From the NCBI RefSeq assembly GCF_000003855.2, contig NW_003101681.1:5037698-5101697 (forward strand): a stretch of DNA of 64,000 nt, read 5' to 3'. Under the pieces are notes generated by a model. It ran no database searches. It saw only the letters and a program-made list of their open reading frames with translations, and was not told where the DNA came from. Position 1 is the first letter of the stretch; every line of letters begins with the position of its first letter. Position numbers and translations under genes: made by a program. Below are positions 21,084 through 34,123 of this stretch, in pieces. Origin of the DNA: Blastomyces gilchristii SLH14081. Lineage: Eukaryota; Ascomycota; Eurotiomycetes; Onygenales; Ajellomycetaceae.

Positions 21084-24000
21084 CTAACCAACCCATCTTC
21101 TTGCACTGTAAAACATCCGGCCCCAGGGACCGATATTGCCCCATTCCTCGACCTTTTCGGGGGGTATCCAACTTCCAACGCCTGCCATTATAGTCCGCTC
21201 AGGGTGCGGCATTAGCGCCAAGACCTTACCATCAGGCGTTCGGACTCCAGCTATACCTTCTGGGCTACCATTAGGGTTGAACGGGTATTTCGTTGTAGGT
21301 TTTAGCGAGGAGTTATCGACGTAGCGGATCGGTGCGAGATTCTGTTTCACAAGGCTCTCCGCGTTTGAGCTGGAGTTCGCGAACGATGCCCGGCCTTCGC
21401 CATGGGCGACGGCGATGGGCAAGCTAGAACCGTGCATCCCGTGGAGAAAAACACTGGGTGTTGCCGGGTCCGGATCGCTGATGCGGACCATGCAGACGCG
21501 GCCTTCGTACTGTTCACTCGCGTTTCGTTCAAAGCTAGGCCAGTCCTGTGCGCCTGGGATGAGTTCCTTGAGACGACTAAGGAACTGGCAGCCGTTGCAG
21601 ACGCCAAGGGTAAAGGTATCTGAGCGCTGGAAGAAAGATTGGAATTCGTTGCGGGTGTCTTTATGCAGGAGTACTGATTTAGACCAGCCCTGGCCGGCAC
21701 CGAGGACATCACCATATGAGAACCCTCCGCAAGCTGCGAGGCCGACAAAGGATGAGAGAGAAACTTGTCCGGAAATAATATCTGTCATGTGCACGTCAAC
21801 GGCAGTAAAGCCGGCCATGTTGAAAGCGAAGGCCATTTCAGCTTGGCCGTTAACGCCCTGTTCACGAAGGATCGCAACCCGTGGTTTGGCGGAGAAGGGG
21901 GAGAAGAGAGAAGTAAGGTTGGTTATCAGGGGCAACACGGTTTCCTTGGGGTCAAAAGAGAGGTTGTATGATAGGCCCCGATCTCCGTCGTCAAGGATAT
22001 TTGCGTACTCTTGCTCTGCGGCTGCGGGATTGTCTCGGAGTCGTTGCATTTGGTGGGATGTGTTGGCCCATGCCTGTTGAAGATTGGCACGAGAATTCCG
22101 ATAGATCGGGACCACCGAACTGTGGTAAATTACAAGATCTTGATCAGATTTGATGGGTACCTCACCGATTCGGAATATCAAGCCAGGTGGAGGGCCACAG
22201 GTTGCAAAGCACTTTTTGAAAAGATTCTCATGCTCTTTGCGCACCTGGAACACAGCGCCAAGCTCCTCGTTGAAGAGAGTCTCGAGAACATGACGAGTAT
22301 CTGAACTTTGACATATACCATCGAGCATAATGTGTAGCCCACATCTACCGGCAAACATCATTTCAGCGAGAGTTGTGAAGAGACCGCCATCTGATCGATC
22401 GTGGTAGGCAAGGACGATACCGCGCTCTTGAAGTTGTTGGATAGCGTCGAAGAAGTCTTTCAGAAGCTGGACTTCGTGAACATCGGGGCATTGATTTCCT
22501 ACTTGTCCGAACACCTGCGCTAGTGAGGACCCCCCAAGAGCCTTGCGACCGAATGAGAGGTCAACAAACAGAAGAACAGTCTCGCCCACCTCCTCACGTC
22601 TGCGGAGTGCTGGTGTCCATGTTTTACGTATGTCGCCAACAGGCGCAAACGCTGAGATAACCACGGACAACGGGGCAGTAACTTCACGTGGTTCTTGAGA
22701 CTTTTCATCTTTCCATTTCATCTTCATTGACATTGAGTCCTTCCCAACAGGAATACTAATACGTAGCTGTGGACATAGTCCCATCCCAATGGCTTCGACA
22801 GCTTCGTATATGGCCGTACCTTCTCCAGGATGGCTTGCCGCTGACATCCAATTGGCCGAGAGCTTGATACGGGTCAATTGGCCAAGCACATCAGCGGCGG
22901 CAATGTTCATAAGTGATTCTGCAACAGCCATTCTTGCAGAAGCAGCAGGTGAAATTAAGGCCAGGGTTGGTTTCTCTCCTATAGCCATAGCCTCACCAGT
23001 TTTCATTCCCTGCAGCAATGATGTTGCCGTAACAGAGACATCTGACACAGGAACTTGCCAAGGTCCAACCATTTGATCTCTCGCCGTCAGTCCACCCACG
23101 GTTCTATCGCCAATGGTGATGAGGAACGATTTCGAACCAACAGCCGGTAGATTGAGGACTCTAGTGACAGCTTCGCTAAACAATCCATCCTTAGGGAGGT
23201 TGGGCAGATAGGTTTTAAGGCTAGAGTCGAAGGGAGGAAGAGGAAGTTGTCTAGATGTAACGTTCCTCGTCATTTTCGGTGGTTTTCCGAAGAGTACGGA
23301 AAGGGGGAGGTCGATTGGGTCAGGTTGGTCTTTAGAATCTCGGTCAAGAAGAATTAGCCTCCTGTCTTCTTCAGGTTGACCCAGTCCGCGGCCAACAACT
23401 GAATAACCGCAACGTTCCCGTTTCGCGATCGCCACGAATTTATTCATGCTTTCCTCTCCTACAGCCATTACATATCGCTCTTGCGCTTCACAGCACCATA
23501 TCTGCATAGGACTCATCCCTTTATCTGCATTGTCAATCTCACGGAGCTCAAATTTTGCTCCCAGCCCAGCATCATGAATAAGTTCAGGTAAAGCATTAGA
23601 TAGGCCTCCTGCTCCGACATCATGGATGAACTTAATGGGGTTATCGGCTCCCATAGCCGCGCAGGCGTTAATGACTTCCTGTGCTCTCCGTTGGACTTCT
23701 GCATTTCCTCTCTGGACGCTAGCAAAATCTAAATCTGCGGAGCCTTCTCCAGATGCAATACTGGAAGCTGCACCTCCACCCAAACCGATGAGCATGGCCG
23801 GTCCGCCAAGGACCACCAAATATGAACCCGGTTTGACAGTGTGTGGATTTTTGAGTGCGTGCTGTGGCCGGACAGTCCCAACGCCACCAGCAATCATAAT
23901 GGGTTTATGATAGCCTCGGAGCTCCGATTCTCCATCCCCGATATCGATTTTGGTGAGGAAGGTTCGGAAGTAGCCGGTTGTACACGGTCTTCCAAACTCG

Positions 24001-25175
24001 TTGTTGAATGCAGCACTGCCGATCGGAGCCTCAAGCATAATATCCAAACTGCTTGCGATATGATTGGGCTTTCCAACATCGAGTTCCCAAGGTTGTCTAT
24101 GCCCTGGAATCAATAGATCCGAAACGCAGAAACCACTAAGACCGGCTTTCGGCTTCGAACCTCTGCCAACAGCTCCTTCATCACGAATTTCACCTCCAGA
24201 TCCAGTTGCGGCACCAGGGTAGGGTGAGACCGCGGTGGGGTGGTTGTGCGTTTCGACTTTGGCCAAGTAATGAACCTGCTCTTTTGTCTGAGTCCATTCT
24301 CCGTTCACCGGGCTAGGGGCCCAATAACTGGCTATTTCTCCTTCTAGAACAGCAGCATTGTCGCTATATGCACTAATAGTGTGCTCCGGGGTTTTTTTGT
24401 GGGTGTTTCTGATCATACCAAATAGAGTATGGGGTTTCTCCTCGCCGTCAATGATCCAGGTAGCATTGAATTGTTTATGGCGACAATGCTCAGAATTTAC
24501 TTGCGCGAACATAAACAGCTCGACGTCGGTGGGAGGGCGACCAACTGGGCCATCAGGCGCATACGCATCGACCAGGTAGTCGATTTCGGATTGGTCCAAT
24601 GCCAAGCCAAGTCGGGTGTTTGCTTTTTGTAGAACCTCAACCGGGGATTTGCCCTCTCCATAAAGGGGTATCGTTTCAAGGGGAAGAGGTTGATGCTCCG
24701 AGAACATGAGGTGAAGATCTGGTTCATCTTTCGAAATGATTTGAGTCATTCGATCATGAAGAACGTCCAACGCAGCCTTATCCAAGTCTTCGCGTCCTTC
24801 AGCAAGCAGGCACGAGATTCGCAAGCCGCGCTCAATGCGCTTGACGCTACTTTTAAGGCCACAAACATGGGATATCCCGGTAGCTTGGGAACTCCATGGG
24901 GATATGGTGCCGGTTCGTGGAGTAACGTGATAAACTGCGAATGGTCCATCTGTTGACTCGAACGAGGCAGGAACGCCCACAATATCTCCGTAATGTAGAA
25001 GCTGTTCTAGCACCGCGCGCTCGCTTTGCTGTAAATCCCCAGCAGCATGAACATAATGAACCCACTGGGCCCGCACCTCCTTCACCCCGATGCTTTCCGC
25101 AATGGAGCGGCTCCGGGATTGAGAAAAGGCAATTGAGCCCGGGATTGTGAGATAGGTCGACTGCGAGGAAGTCAT
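21084..25175 (-). CDS. ADE6: Phosphoribosylformylglycinamidine synthase
   Basis: A single 1363-codon exon, the normal length for the eukaryotic large-type enzyme. It catalyses step four of de novo purine synthesis: FGAR + glutamine + ATP to FGAM. Domain order is visible: an N-terminal PurS-like region, a linker with [20 protein letters not shown], the first AIRS-like ATP domain with [20 protein letters not shown] and [13 protein letters not shown], a second AIRS-like half with [14 protein letters not shown] and YHDRSDGG, and a C-terminal class I glutaminase. The glutaminase has [23 protein letters not shown], the nucleophile in GVCNGCQF and the His of MPHPERT. No truncation or frameshift. The ATG at 25173-25175 has a good N-terminus. 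Two Gcn4/Bas1-like sites lie upstream. Confidence 0.97.
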   Translation of the reverse strand: MTSSQSTYLTIPGSIAFSQSRSRSIAESIGVKEVRAQWVHYVHAAGDLQQSERAVLEQLLHYGDIVGVPASFESTDGPFAVYHVTPRTGTISPWSSQATGISHVCGLKSSVKRIERGLRISCLLAEGREDLDKAALDVLHDRMTQIISKDEPDLHLMFSEHQPLPLETIPLYGEGKSPVEVLQKANTRLGLALDQSEIDYLVDAYAPDGPVGRPPTDVELFMFAQVNSEHCRHKQFNATWIIDGEEKPHTLFGMIRNTHKKTPEHTISAYSDNAAVLEGEIASYWAPSPVNGEWTQTKEQVHYLAKVETHNHPTAVSPYPGAATGSGGEIRDEGAVGRGSKPKAGLSGFCVSDLLIPGHRQPWELDVGKPNHIASSLDIMLEAPIGSAAFNNEFGRPCTTGYFRTFLTKIDIGDGESELRGYHKPIMIAGGVGTVRPQHALKNPHTVKPGSYLVVLGGPAMLIGLGGGAASSIASGEGSADLDFASVQRGNAEVQRRAQEVINACAAMGADNPIKFIHDVGAGGLSNALPELIHDAGLGAKFELREIDNADKGMSPMQIWCCEAQERYVMAVGEESMNKFVAIAKRERCGYSVVGRGLGQPEEDRRLILLDRDSKDQPDPIDLPLSVLFGKPPKMTRNVTSRQLPLPPFDSSLKTYLPNLPKDGLFSEAVTRVLNLPAVGSKSFLITIGDRTVGGLTARDQMVGPWQVPVSDVSVTATSLLQGMKTGEAMAIGEKPTLALISPAASARMAVAESLMNIAAADVLGQLTRIKLSANWMSAASHPGEGTAIYEAVEAIGMGLCPQLRISIPVGKDSMSMKMKWKDEKSQEPREVTAPLSVVISAFAPVGDIRKTWTPALRRREEVGETVLLFVDLSFGRKALGGSSLAQVFGQVGNQCPDVHEVQLLKDFFDAIQQLQERGIVLAYHDRSDGGLFTTLAEMMFAGRCGLHIMLDGICQSSDTRHVLETLFNEELGAVFQVRKEHENLFKKCFATCGPPPGLIFRIGEVPIKSDQDLVIYHSSVVPIYRNSRANLQQAWANTSHQMQRLRDNPAAAEQEYANILDDGDRGLSYNLSFDPKETVLPLITNLTSLFSPFSAKPRVAILREQGVNGQAEMAFAFNMAGFTAVDVHMTDIISGQVSLSSFVGLAACGGFSYGDVLGAGQGWSKSVLLHKDTRNEFQSFFQRSDTFTLGVCNGCQFLSRLKELIPGAQDWPSFERNASEQYEGRVCMVRISDPDPATPSVFLHGMHGSSLPIAVAHGEGRASFANSSSNAESLVKQNLAPIRYVDNSSLKPTTKYPFNPNGSPEGIAGVRTPDGKVLALMPHPERTIMAGVGSWIPPEKVEEWGNIGPWGRMFYSARRWVG

Positions 25176-25530
25176 TGTGAATGCCAGTCAATGCAGATGG
25201 GTATCTGAGCAAAGTGCAGCAGCTCAAAATTCATGTATTGTTAGCCGATGTGGGATGCCAAAGACACACTCGGTGCAATTTGACTCACTTGGACGAGCTA
25301 GCGAGAAGCTGGGTTCGATAGGGGGATACCCCGAGCCAAGGGCTTTTGTAAAGAAGGGATTCGCGCTATCTAAACATCTGGAAACCCGCCATCAGCAATA
25401 TCAACTCTCCAGTTGCTGTTCCTATGAGTCGGTGTGCGCAAAATGTTCCCCGCCAAGCGCGAGAATTTGTCCGTGATGGGTCACGTGGTGATAGGCTTTT
25501 GGCCCCTCATTAGCGATGAGTCAGCCAGGA
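25176..25530 (-). promoter_or_regulatory. ADE6 promoter with two TGASTCA sites
   Basis: TGACTCA at 25281-25287 and TGAGTCA at 25517-25523 lie 106 and 342 bases upstream of the FGAM synthase ATG. In yeast, purine genes are driven by Bas1 (TGACTC) and Gcn4 (TGASTCA), so both sites could link the gene to purine and amino-acid control. The sites are seen; their use is inferred. Confidence 0.5.
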
Positions 25531-27159
25531 AAAATATAAGTCACATGACTATTGTTAACCTTAGAAACAAAGACGAAGTCATACAGCCAACCAACTGCTC
25601 GCTGGAGTGTCAACACGGAATCGCTGCTGTTGGCGTTGTGGTGGGATGGGGCCCAGTATAACTAACGGATTACAAATGAGATCTCAATTTCATGTGATGT
25701 TGATAAGTTACTGAACTCAACCCGCTGCTTCATTCATCTTCTTCTGGCTCTTTCGCAGTAGCTATTTGAATCTGCATTCGTCTTGAGGAACCTTGTCCGG
25801 CTGGACAAGAGTGAGTTCCCAGAAACATTCCTAGACTTTGCGGACTCCAAAATACGACTTGTTTCTGGCAAAACTTTTATCTCTTACGAGCGAGTTGTCT
25901 TTCCTGGTCAGCTACCTAGGTCCTTAGTCTGTTGATCATGTGATGATCTCTTTCATAAACCCGGTACAAGGGAGGGGAGACGAGCGCTTTTGTTCAAGAA
26001 AAAAATGCCGTGGAAAGTACGAGGAAGAAAAAGTACTCATATTGAAGTTTCGATTGCCAAACCTGGTATTCCCTCATTCTGCGCGCTTGCTTGGCGCTCG
26101 AGAGAGTCGAATCGCGCAATCAGCGAAGTAGCTCAAGCTTACAGCGAACGACTTACCCAAACACCTTCTAACATCGGTTCCTGGGCTGTTTGATCCGGAG
26201 AGATCCAGCTTTCATTTGTATGTCCACCGGACACCGGAAGAAGGACCAGTCCAGCTGCCCAGGTGGCGCGCCCTACCTTACTAGGTCCCGTCGACGACCC
26301 GGGCTTTTTAAATATTGCGCGAGGAATACGTATGTACTGTACTGTACATGCACATGCCAGTTGGATACATCGGCATGTAGCTGATAGGTGTAAAATAGTT
26401 TTAAACACTCGAGAAGTTGCTAATTTGCTAATTATTTATTCCCACCACATTCATTCTGTTAGATTTTCGATTTCTCAACGGCAACTGAAGTCTTTCTTGA
26501 TATTTCGTTCGTAGCAGCAGACTATAACATTCTCGAGCCGACACCAAAGAAAACATTCAAGCCTGGTTTGCCCTCTGAAAGCTATTGAATCCGACATCAT
26601 TAGCTTTGAACCCCTTGCTTTGTTCTCCTATTTACACCTGATGTTGTAAAGCCACATTCTTGAGCCCCTTTACGCAGCGTAAACTACTCGAACTCAGGAG
26701 TTGGCTACCTAATCATCAAAGAAAAAGAAACTGACTCTCTAATACATGATGCTTACTTTATCTTCCAACCAACAGTAATCAAGCTTCATACACTCGCAAA
26801 CATAATAGACTGGAGTTCAACCCTTCTCTGTATTAATGGGGCCCCGAACAGTTCCCGAGATTGCACCGAGCGCCGACAGAGAAACACCTACACCTCTACG
26901 TTTCCTACAATGCTTTATATATCCAATGACTACTAAACAAGCATAAAAACTTGTATTTGCTTCATTTAGGTATATGGCACTATCTCGTGCCTGTTCCCAC
27001 AATGAAGTCACCGATACCGCCGAGGTGCCGCGTTACCCGGGCCAGAATTTTACCCCCCTGATATATATAAACTTGCCGGGCGCCCAGGCCGACCGCTGCC
27101 CTTGAGGCATATACGACAGAAACTCAGGAAGGCCGGATCATAAAGCCAGTCAGATCTAA
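25531..27159. other. Long intergenic stretch, no gene recognised
   Basis: Several open frames of 60-90 codons occur (for example around 25940-26514) but overlap on both strands and have no family features. This may include the decayed 5' end of the transporter relic that follows. Confidence 0.4.
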
Positions 27160-28503
27160 CGTTACTGGGAAGATCGAGGACCGGACCACAACCTCATTAC
27201 TTTCAAGCTCAACGATCCAGAAAACCCTAAGAACTGGAGCAAAGCGCGGAAATGGTACATCACGAAGGTTGAGCTATATCTTGCTTCCTTCGTCGTCGCT
27301 TTTGATAGTAGTGTGATCACAGCTGGTATAGGAAAGGTAGCGGAGGAATTCGACATAGGGGAAATTGTGGACCTCCTTACGATTACAGTCTGTGGTATTG
27401 GATTCCAAAGTGTTGGTAAGTTTGGGGTTTCGCCCCTTTGAAAATTTGGTCGTGTCGGATGGAAGTACCTAGGCGTATTTTCTTGACATTAAATATGTCA
27501 TTTACAGAGCCAATGTCAGAAATGTTTGGACGAAAGCCAGTATATGTCCCTACACTGTCGGTCGCTGTTGTCTTCTTGATTACGGAGTACATAGTGTCAG
27601 GAGCTGTGTGGGCGCTAGTCACGTTCACCGCCCCTGAGACGTCCACGGGTACACTCCCACGCTTCTCGTCAACAGGGCCAAAAAGATGAGAGAATGAGAC
27701 AAAGAACGATAGATACGTGACAGAACAAGACCTTGATTCTAGATCATGAGGGGAGGAGAACCTGTGCTTGTTCCTTTTCCCGCCGTTCTAGCTTTCTTTT
27801 TGGAACCAAATCGTTTCGATTTGTATGTCCATTCTATACCGGCTGCTTTACATGTTTTTTCATTGCGTAAGTTGCCTATGGTGGAGTAGAAATTTTGGTT
27901 TACCGGGAAAAAGTGACTAACTCCCTTTCCAGATTTCCGAACGCTTATCACAAAAGGCTATTCTGCCGGTATAGTACTGGCCTGATGTTTATTCCTCTCG
28001 CAATCGGAGTCTTACCAGCACTTGCTGTGCTCCACTAGTCAACAACCAACTACATAAAGCTGAGCCAAAAAAATATGGCGGGAAGCCCCATGCTGAGATG
28101 GGTTTGATTCCTAAGATGATATCCTGCTGGTGTATTCCAAGAATGTTCATTTTTGCGTGGACCTCATATTCTCGCATTCATTGGATTGGGCCGACAATTG
28201 GAGGTTTCCCAGTTGGATTTGGATTCATTTTCTTGGTAACAATACGCTACCTAAGGTCCCGTCCATTCAAATGGTTTGGGCTATGACATCACGCTAACAC
28301 AATTTCCGCAGTTGACACCTATCAACATCAGGCTACTTCCGCGCTTGCCGCCAAAACCTTTCTACGATCCATGTCCTTTGGTTAAACGTTACCAGTGCGC
28401 AAGCTCATTTATCCCGTTCCTTGGTCGGCGTGCTGCGCAATCCCATTCGCTTTCTATTTCAAGGGAGGCGATTCCGAAACACTCCAGATATGCCTTTTGT
28501 TGA
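27160..28503 (+). pseudogene. Wrecked DHA1-type MFS multidrug transporter
   Basis: From about 27171 one frame reads a typical DHA1 beginning: LITFKLNDPENPKNWSKARK, then first-helix FVVAFDSSVITAGIG and LTITVCGIGFQSVG, ending at a GTAAGT-like donor near 27414. After a TTACAG acceptor near 27506 comes PMSEMFGRKPVYVPT (loop 2-3 motif). The sequence then jumps directly to GAVWALVTFTAPET, which belongs after helix 6, so helices 3 to 6 are deleted. DRYVTEQDLDS of the central loop follows in another frame. Then come fragments of the second half: LYRLLYMFF, GLMFIPLAIGV, EMGLIPKMISCW, IFAWTSYSRIHW, IGGFPVGFGFIFL and TYQHQATSALAAKTFLRS. Several stops and frame changes interrupt it. The full protein would have exported drugs or metabolites by proton antiport. 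It lies next to an intact Zn2Cys6 gene. Confidence 0.85.
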
Positions 28504-29255
28504 CCAGAGAAATAATAATCTAACAACACAATCCGTTCGGCCCACATTTGTTCTCTAGCAGCAGACCATGCGGTTGGAATTAGTGGCCAACTACTTCGTG
28601 GACTCCTAGTATTCGTGGTTTTCAACACGAGAACCAAAAATGCTGGTCATTTCAATGCTTCCTTCGACAATGCTTCCTTTTCTACTTTTCTGTTTCCTTT
28701 TCCTCTTATCTTGCACTACCCTATATTTCCTACCACCCGGTACTATCTTTCGGTATTTAATGTCTTTCACCCCTTTTTCTTCATCAATTGGTTTACCTCG
28801 TAGCATAAAAAAAACATTTACTGAGCGGGATGTTTCATTTGCTTCTCATTGCCCTATTGATTTGGCGAAAGATGCAGCGCTTGATACCATTTCTAGAGCA
28901 TCGATGATAGATCAAAAACGTATATAGTGATCTATTATTATTGTCCATATCACAGTTAATAAAAATAATTCAAGAAAAAAACTTTAACTATTTCTTCCAG
29001 TTATTTTACATGCGCCACAATCGGACTATCATTGGTCCGGAGGGGGGTCCATCTGGAGCCCCATCTAAACACACTTCTCCCTACCGGAAGCAAATCCGCT
29101 TTTCCAACTCTCTCCGCCGCCCCGAGATGCCAGCGACTATGTATTGACCAGCCACAATACCAGACTCCTATATAGATTCTTTTGTCAATAGTAACAATGA
29201 TCCCAATGCCTTTCATTCTCAACAGCATACCCTTTTTATAAAAGCTCAGCCGATC
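28504..29255. other. Upstream region of the Zn2Cys6 gene
   Basis: Short frames here are not convincing. A TATAAAA at 29237-29243 sits only 13 bases before the ATG at 29256-29258, too close for a normal TATA box serving that start, so it is recorded only as a curiosity. Confidence 0.35.
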
Positions 29256-32124
29256 ATGTCGCTACAACTTTCCACTAGTGCCGCCGCCACCACCTCCCCG
29301 CTTACATCCATCTCAACCCCTGTTTCCGAACTCCCCCAGGCGCAGGTGGATGCAATCATTCGCACCAAACGCAAGGCGCGCGAACCCAAAGCCTGCTACC
29401 CCTGTCACACCCGCAAGGTAAAATGTGATCGCAATCTGCCCTGTGACGGCTGCGTCAAGCGAGACCATGCGGATCTATGTTCGTACGAACGGCCCTCGAA
29501 GAAGCGGCAGGTTGCTGCAGCCCAAGCGTATGTTGCAGCTGCAACGACAGCAGCGACCACCAGCAATGGAGCTGAGCCTGGCAGTCTCCAAGTGAGCCCG
29601 ACGGAGCTGCAAGTTGCCACTACGGGTGTTGCAGGTAAAGTGGCTATTCCCAAGGAGGAATGGGAGACAGTATGCGCCAAGTTGAAGGATATGGAAAATA
29701 TGATCTCATCGCTTCGGATGGGCCTCGAGCAGGTGGAGTCTGCCCAGCCTATACCATCAACGATCCCAAGTGCTAGTTCAGGTGCTCGTTCGGCGGATAG
29801 CTTTCCAGACCGCGAAGGAATCCATGCGTCGAATGAGCTGGGGAATGGGACCGTACATCTGGGATCAAGGTCCGTCTTGGCCTACCTGCTTGGTCGATCA
29901 GGCACTTCGCAGGAAGCTTCCCAGGCGTTACTTGAAGGGGGCATTCTTCCGAAGCTGGGACTTGATAATGAATCGGCTACATACCCGTTCGTTGATCTCT
30001 GGTCAACGGATATACGTACATTCGACATGCGTGCTGTCTGTGCAGTTTTACCCGACGATGACCAGTGCAGGATGTAAGGTTTATTTTATTTTATTTTATT
30101 TTATTTACTTTTGTGTCTTCTTCCCTCCTCAGCTCCACAAGCACATTTTTGCTAAATAGTAAAACTCTTGTTGGTTCTATTTCTTCTGCCTTAGGTTCAT
30201 TCGAAGTTACCGTGATATCAGCACAACAATCTATCCGGTTATTCCTGATATCGATCAGTTTGAAGCGAATCTAAATACTCTCCTGCAAAACAGGATGCTG
30301 TGGGGCGGTCTTCAGCAAGGATCTAGTGAGGATACGGACAAGCCCTACGGGATGAGCCTGGCTTTTGTTGGGTTGCTCTTCGCCGCACTGGCTGCGGGGT
30401 GCCAATCATCCGACCTTCCTAGCAAGGAGAGGGAGTTGACCTCCCAAGTTTACGGTATGTCTCCTTTCTGAATCGCCCCCGCCATACTCCCAGTTTCCAT
30501 TGTAAACAAATCTAATACATGTTTTAGTATGCTGCTCATATCAATTTTTACGAATGACGAATTTCTTGTCTCAACCGACGCTCGAAGCGATACAGACATT
30601 GCTTATTATCGGCAACGTCCTTTCGTACAATATGAATCCCGGCGTTTCTTACGTTTTACTGGGTGAGTATTCTATCAAATGCCAATTACTTCACCTCAAT
30701 TACTTAAGAAGTATACAACGATACTAACCTTTCTTTCACAGGTATGACTCTAAGAATGGGTCTTGCTCTTGGTTTACACGTAGAGTCGAACAGGTTTTCA
30801 TCTGCTGAAAGATACATTCGGCGAAGAGTTTGGTAAGACTCAACTATCGCCTCTGGTGGTGGTCATTTCTGTAGCTTGTTTCGTCCTAATGCTTACTTAC
30901 TTGCACAGGTGGTCGATGGCATGGCAAGATAGTCACTTCTCCTTGTCGTATGACAGGCCATCCACGATGGCGTTTAGCCAACCAGATATACCCTACCATT
31001 CGACCTCACAGCCAGGGCACCGCTCTTACTTCGAAACTCTCAGCCGGATAATCTCACTCACCTTGGAAATTCTCAAGGGGCGCATGCTATCACCGCAGTC
31101 GCACATGGGGGTTACTGTCATCCAGGCATACAGGGATGAACTTCAAAAAATCATGACAGATGTATCCCCACACCTCCGCGACCCGGCATCCTGCCTCACC
31201 CACTTCGACCACATCCAAAGATTAGCATTGAAACTACACTCATCTTATGTAACGTCAGAACTCTGTCGACCCGCATTGAAGAATGCCGAGTCAAAGGACC
31301 CTTCCTGGGTAGCCATGCGCAAGGATTGCGTCGCCGCCCTCGCCCGCACCATCGAGGCCTATATAGAATTATATTCGATCAGTCCCCAGGCTGGGCGATC
31401 ATGGATCGGTCTGCAACGCGCAATCAGTTCCGCCTTCCTCCTCGCCGTGATTGGCGAATCTAAAAACGACCCGTACATTTTGCAACTACTCCGCCGGCTT
31501 GAATCAGTGATAGCAGAACGTGCAGCGTCTGAGGGTGCCTTTAACGCCCCTGCTACCGCTACCGGCCCAAGCACAGCTGGCACTGCCGGGATGCACTCAC
31601 CGCAACAGGCATACCGTGCCACGAAGATAGAGCGTTCTGACATGATCAATGGCACTACAAACATATCCACTCCAAGCTACGACCCGGTATCAGTCTCCAT
31701 CGCCTCTACTGCCCCGCTCCCCATCTCTGTTGTAGCCGACACTCAGACCCAGTGGGCAAAACCCTTAACCAAATCGCTCCGTGCCCTGCAAAAACTCAAC
31801 GCCGCCTTCAGCATGCAGGCGCAGCACAAGAAAAGCCCGTCGGCGGCGCCGCTGCACATGGTCGTTCATGGCTGCGCTAACACTGGCAGCACAAACAACA
31901 CCGGCACCGCCGCCATACCCACGCCGTCGTCCACTTCCCCGCCTAGTGTTGGAGGTGGGTTCGCCGTGTCGACAACGGGAAGTAGCGCTGCGGGTCTAAC
32001 CCATCCGGCAAAGCCTGAGTCGCTCCCGCCACATACGCCGGAGAGCACGACGAGTGGAGAGTGGACGTTGCCGAATTTGATGGATCGGGCGGCGGAGTAT
32101 ATTCATCCACCGCTGTGGGCGTGA
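29256..32124 (+). CDS. Zn(II)2Cys6 fungal transcription factor
   Basis: Five exons (29256-30073, 30195-30454, 30528-30662, 30742-30832, 30909-32124) give 839 residues. All introns have GT-AG borders. The binuclear zinc cluster has cysteines at 47, 50, 57, 63, 66 and 75 (spacing 2-6-5-2-8), preceded by a basic KRKAREPK stretch and followed by YERPSKKR. An Ala/Thr linker leads to a short coiled coil (about residues 130-165). The middle-homology region starts in exon 2 (FIRSYRDISTTIYPVIPD) and includes MTLRMGLALGLHVES and RRVWWSMAWQDSHFSLSYDRP, the classic fungal TF domain signature. The C-terminus is Ser/Thr/Pro-rich and could activate. Target genes are unknown. The decayed transporter immediately upstream may once have been a target. 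Confidence 0.9.
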
Positions 32125-32822
32125 AGGGTGTATATATATGTATACACTCTCGACATGGAGGCTGAACTGGGGTTGCGGGAGGCCTGAGAGATGAAAACGG
32201 GCTCGCGGGAGAATATGCCACGAGCACAGAGAGGGGAAACAGGAAAAAAAGGGAAAAGGCAAGAAAAGGAAAGAAAAAAAAAAAAAAAAAAAGAGGAAAA
32301 GAAGACGAAGACGAAAGCAAAAGTTTGGAATAAACGGGCTTGGAAGTACGTTCCCTTTGTCTCCCCCCACGCACGTACCTATAGTCTAGTAGGTACTTAA
32401 CTCTTTACTATACGCTGCGTATGCATCTTATCCCACCATCCCATCGTTTGGGTGTCGTTTATTCCTACATTCACGTCCCCCCCGCGCCCCGGCGGCATAC
32501 GACAACGTACTATATTTTTTTTTTAACTTTCCCTATACACATCCCTACGCAGTATATTTTTTTTCCCCTTTCGCTTTACTTTTTTTAAAAGTCCTTGAGC
32601 AAGATCATCATCGGAGCCATTCGTCACCACTACCAGCACACCATGTTCAGCCTGAGATTTTCTTTTTTTTTCCTTTTTTTTTTCTTCTTCTTTTCTTTTA
32701 ATATGTAACTTCTTTCTATTATTATTAATGTCTTCGGAGGTTGGCGCATGGATAAAATTAAAAGGGGTTTCTCTTTTAGAAAGTTGAAAGAAAGGGGCCG
32801 GCGCAACAAGACACGGAGAAAC

Positions 32823-32869
<47 letters not shown>

Positions 32870-34123
32870 TCGAGCGTTTTATTGGAAGTTAGGAAGGGAA
32901 GAAAAATATTGAAAAAGGATAGACTAATCTCTCACTCACTCTCTCTCTCTTGCACAAAAGTTATAGATGTGTGTACATGTATGTACAAAAAAAAAAGAAA
33001 AAAAAAAAGAAAAAAAAAAGTTCATAATGGAGTAACTTATTCTATTAACTATCTGTTTTGAAAAATGGTATGAAAAATGGTATGAAAGGGGCATTTCATG
33101 CATAAGGTGGTAAGTAGTAGTAGTAAGTGAGTAGTTGGAATGTTTCTCATTGACACATTAATTTATCTATGCAGCATTCAGATGAGTGTAACAAATTGTT
33201 GGAATCCCATCTTTTTTGCATTTCCTGACTTTCCTTTCAAAGATGGCAGAGAGGGAGAGAAGTAATGAAACAGGGCTAAGAGAGAGACTCCATTCCACAA
33301 CTACAATAAATCACCACTATATATATACATCCCTACTTGTTTTTCTCCGCTGCCTGTTCTTACAGCTAAGTAGTGGTTTTGAGGCCATCACAAAAGAAAA
33401 AGAGTATGGAATAAATAGTAGAAATTGTCATCCCCCCCGCTTCTTCCTAGTGTTCATATAGTTACATGTACATATATGCAAGTCATTTTTGTGTGTTTTG
33501 TGATGAGTGAGAGATTGCTGGCTAGTGTGTGTATGTATGTATGGTGTATGTGTATGTGTGTGTGTTTGTTTTCCTTCTCATCTTCTTTCTTTCCTTCTCT
33601 TCTTTCATCTTTTTTATTTTCTTCCATTTCCCCATTTTCGCATTGCAATCAATAATCGCCATCCCTATGGCTACCCTACCCCCCCATTCATCACCATCTA
33701 TCTCCCTATAACAATTCATCCCGTTCCTGCTCCCGCAATCCACATCTATGTCCTTGCCCTCGCCCCCCCCCACATTACCCTCGACGCTTTTTCGTTTTCT
33801 TTTTTTTTTTTTTTCCGGATATTTTAGGGGTTCGGGTTGTATGTATTATATATTTTAAACAATGATGGGACCGCCAACCCCAATTCCAATTCACCACTTT
33901 AGAAATGCGAGTTGTCTGGTAGAGGAGGAAAACGGAGGCAGGCAGGTGACAGGAGAGATATTACAGATGGGAGAGAGCGGAGAGAGCGGAGAGAGAGAGA
34001 AAGTAGATAGAGAGGAGAGGGCGGGAAACCAAATTGATATTGAGTCTTTTTCGAAACGGAATAAAAAACGGTTTAAGGAAAGGAAAAAGGAAGAAAGGAA
34101 GAAAAAGAATGGCGGTGGGTGCT
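32125..34123. other. Intergenic, homopolymer-rich
   Basis: No gene is supported. The stretch contains A-rich and T-rich runs, TG and GA microsatellites (near 33525-33570 and 33970-34005) and several low-complexity frames that were not called. It separates two genes that converge (the activator and COX6). Confidence 0.5.
32826..32868. repeat. Poly-T tract of 43
   Basis: An uninterrupted T run, one of the longest in the window. The true length in the genome is uncertain because polymerases slip on such tracts. Confidence 0.9.

Noticed and set aside
21402..22304. Several plus-strand frames of 60-221 codons
   Set aside because: They are antisense to the FGAM synthase gene, which is intact and unambiguous.
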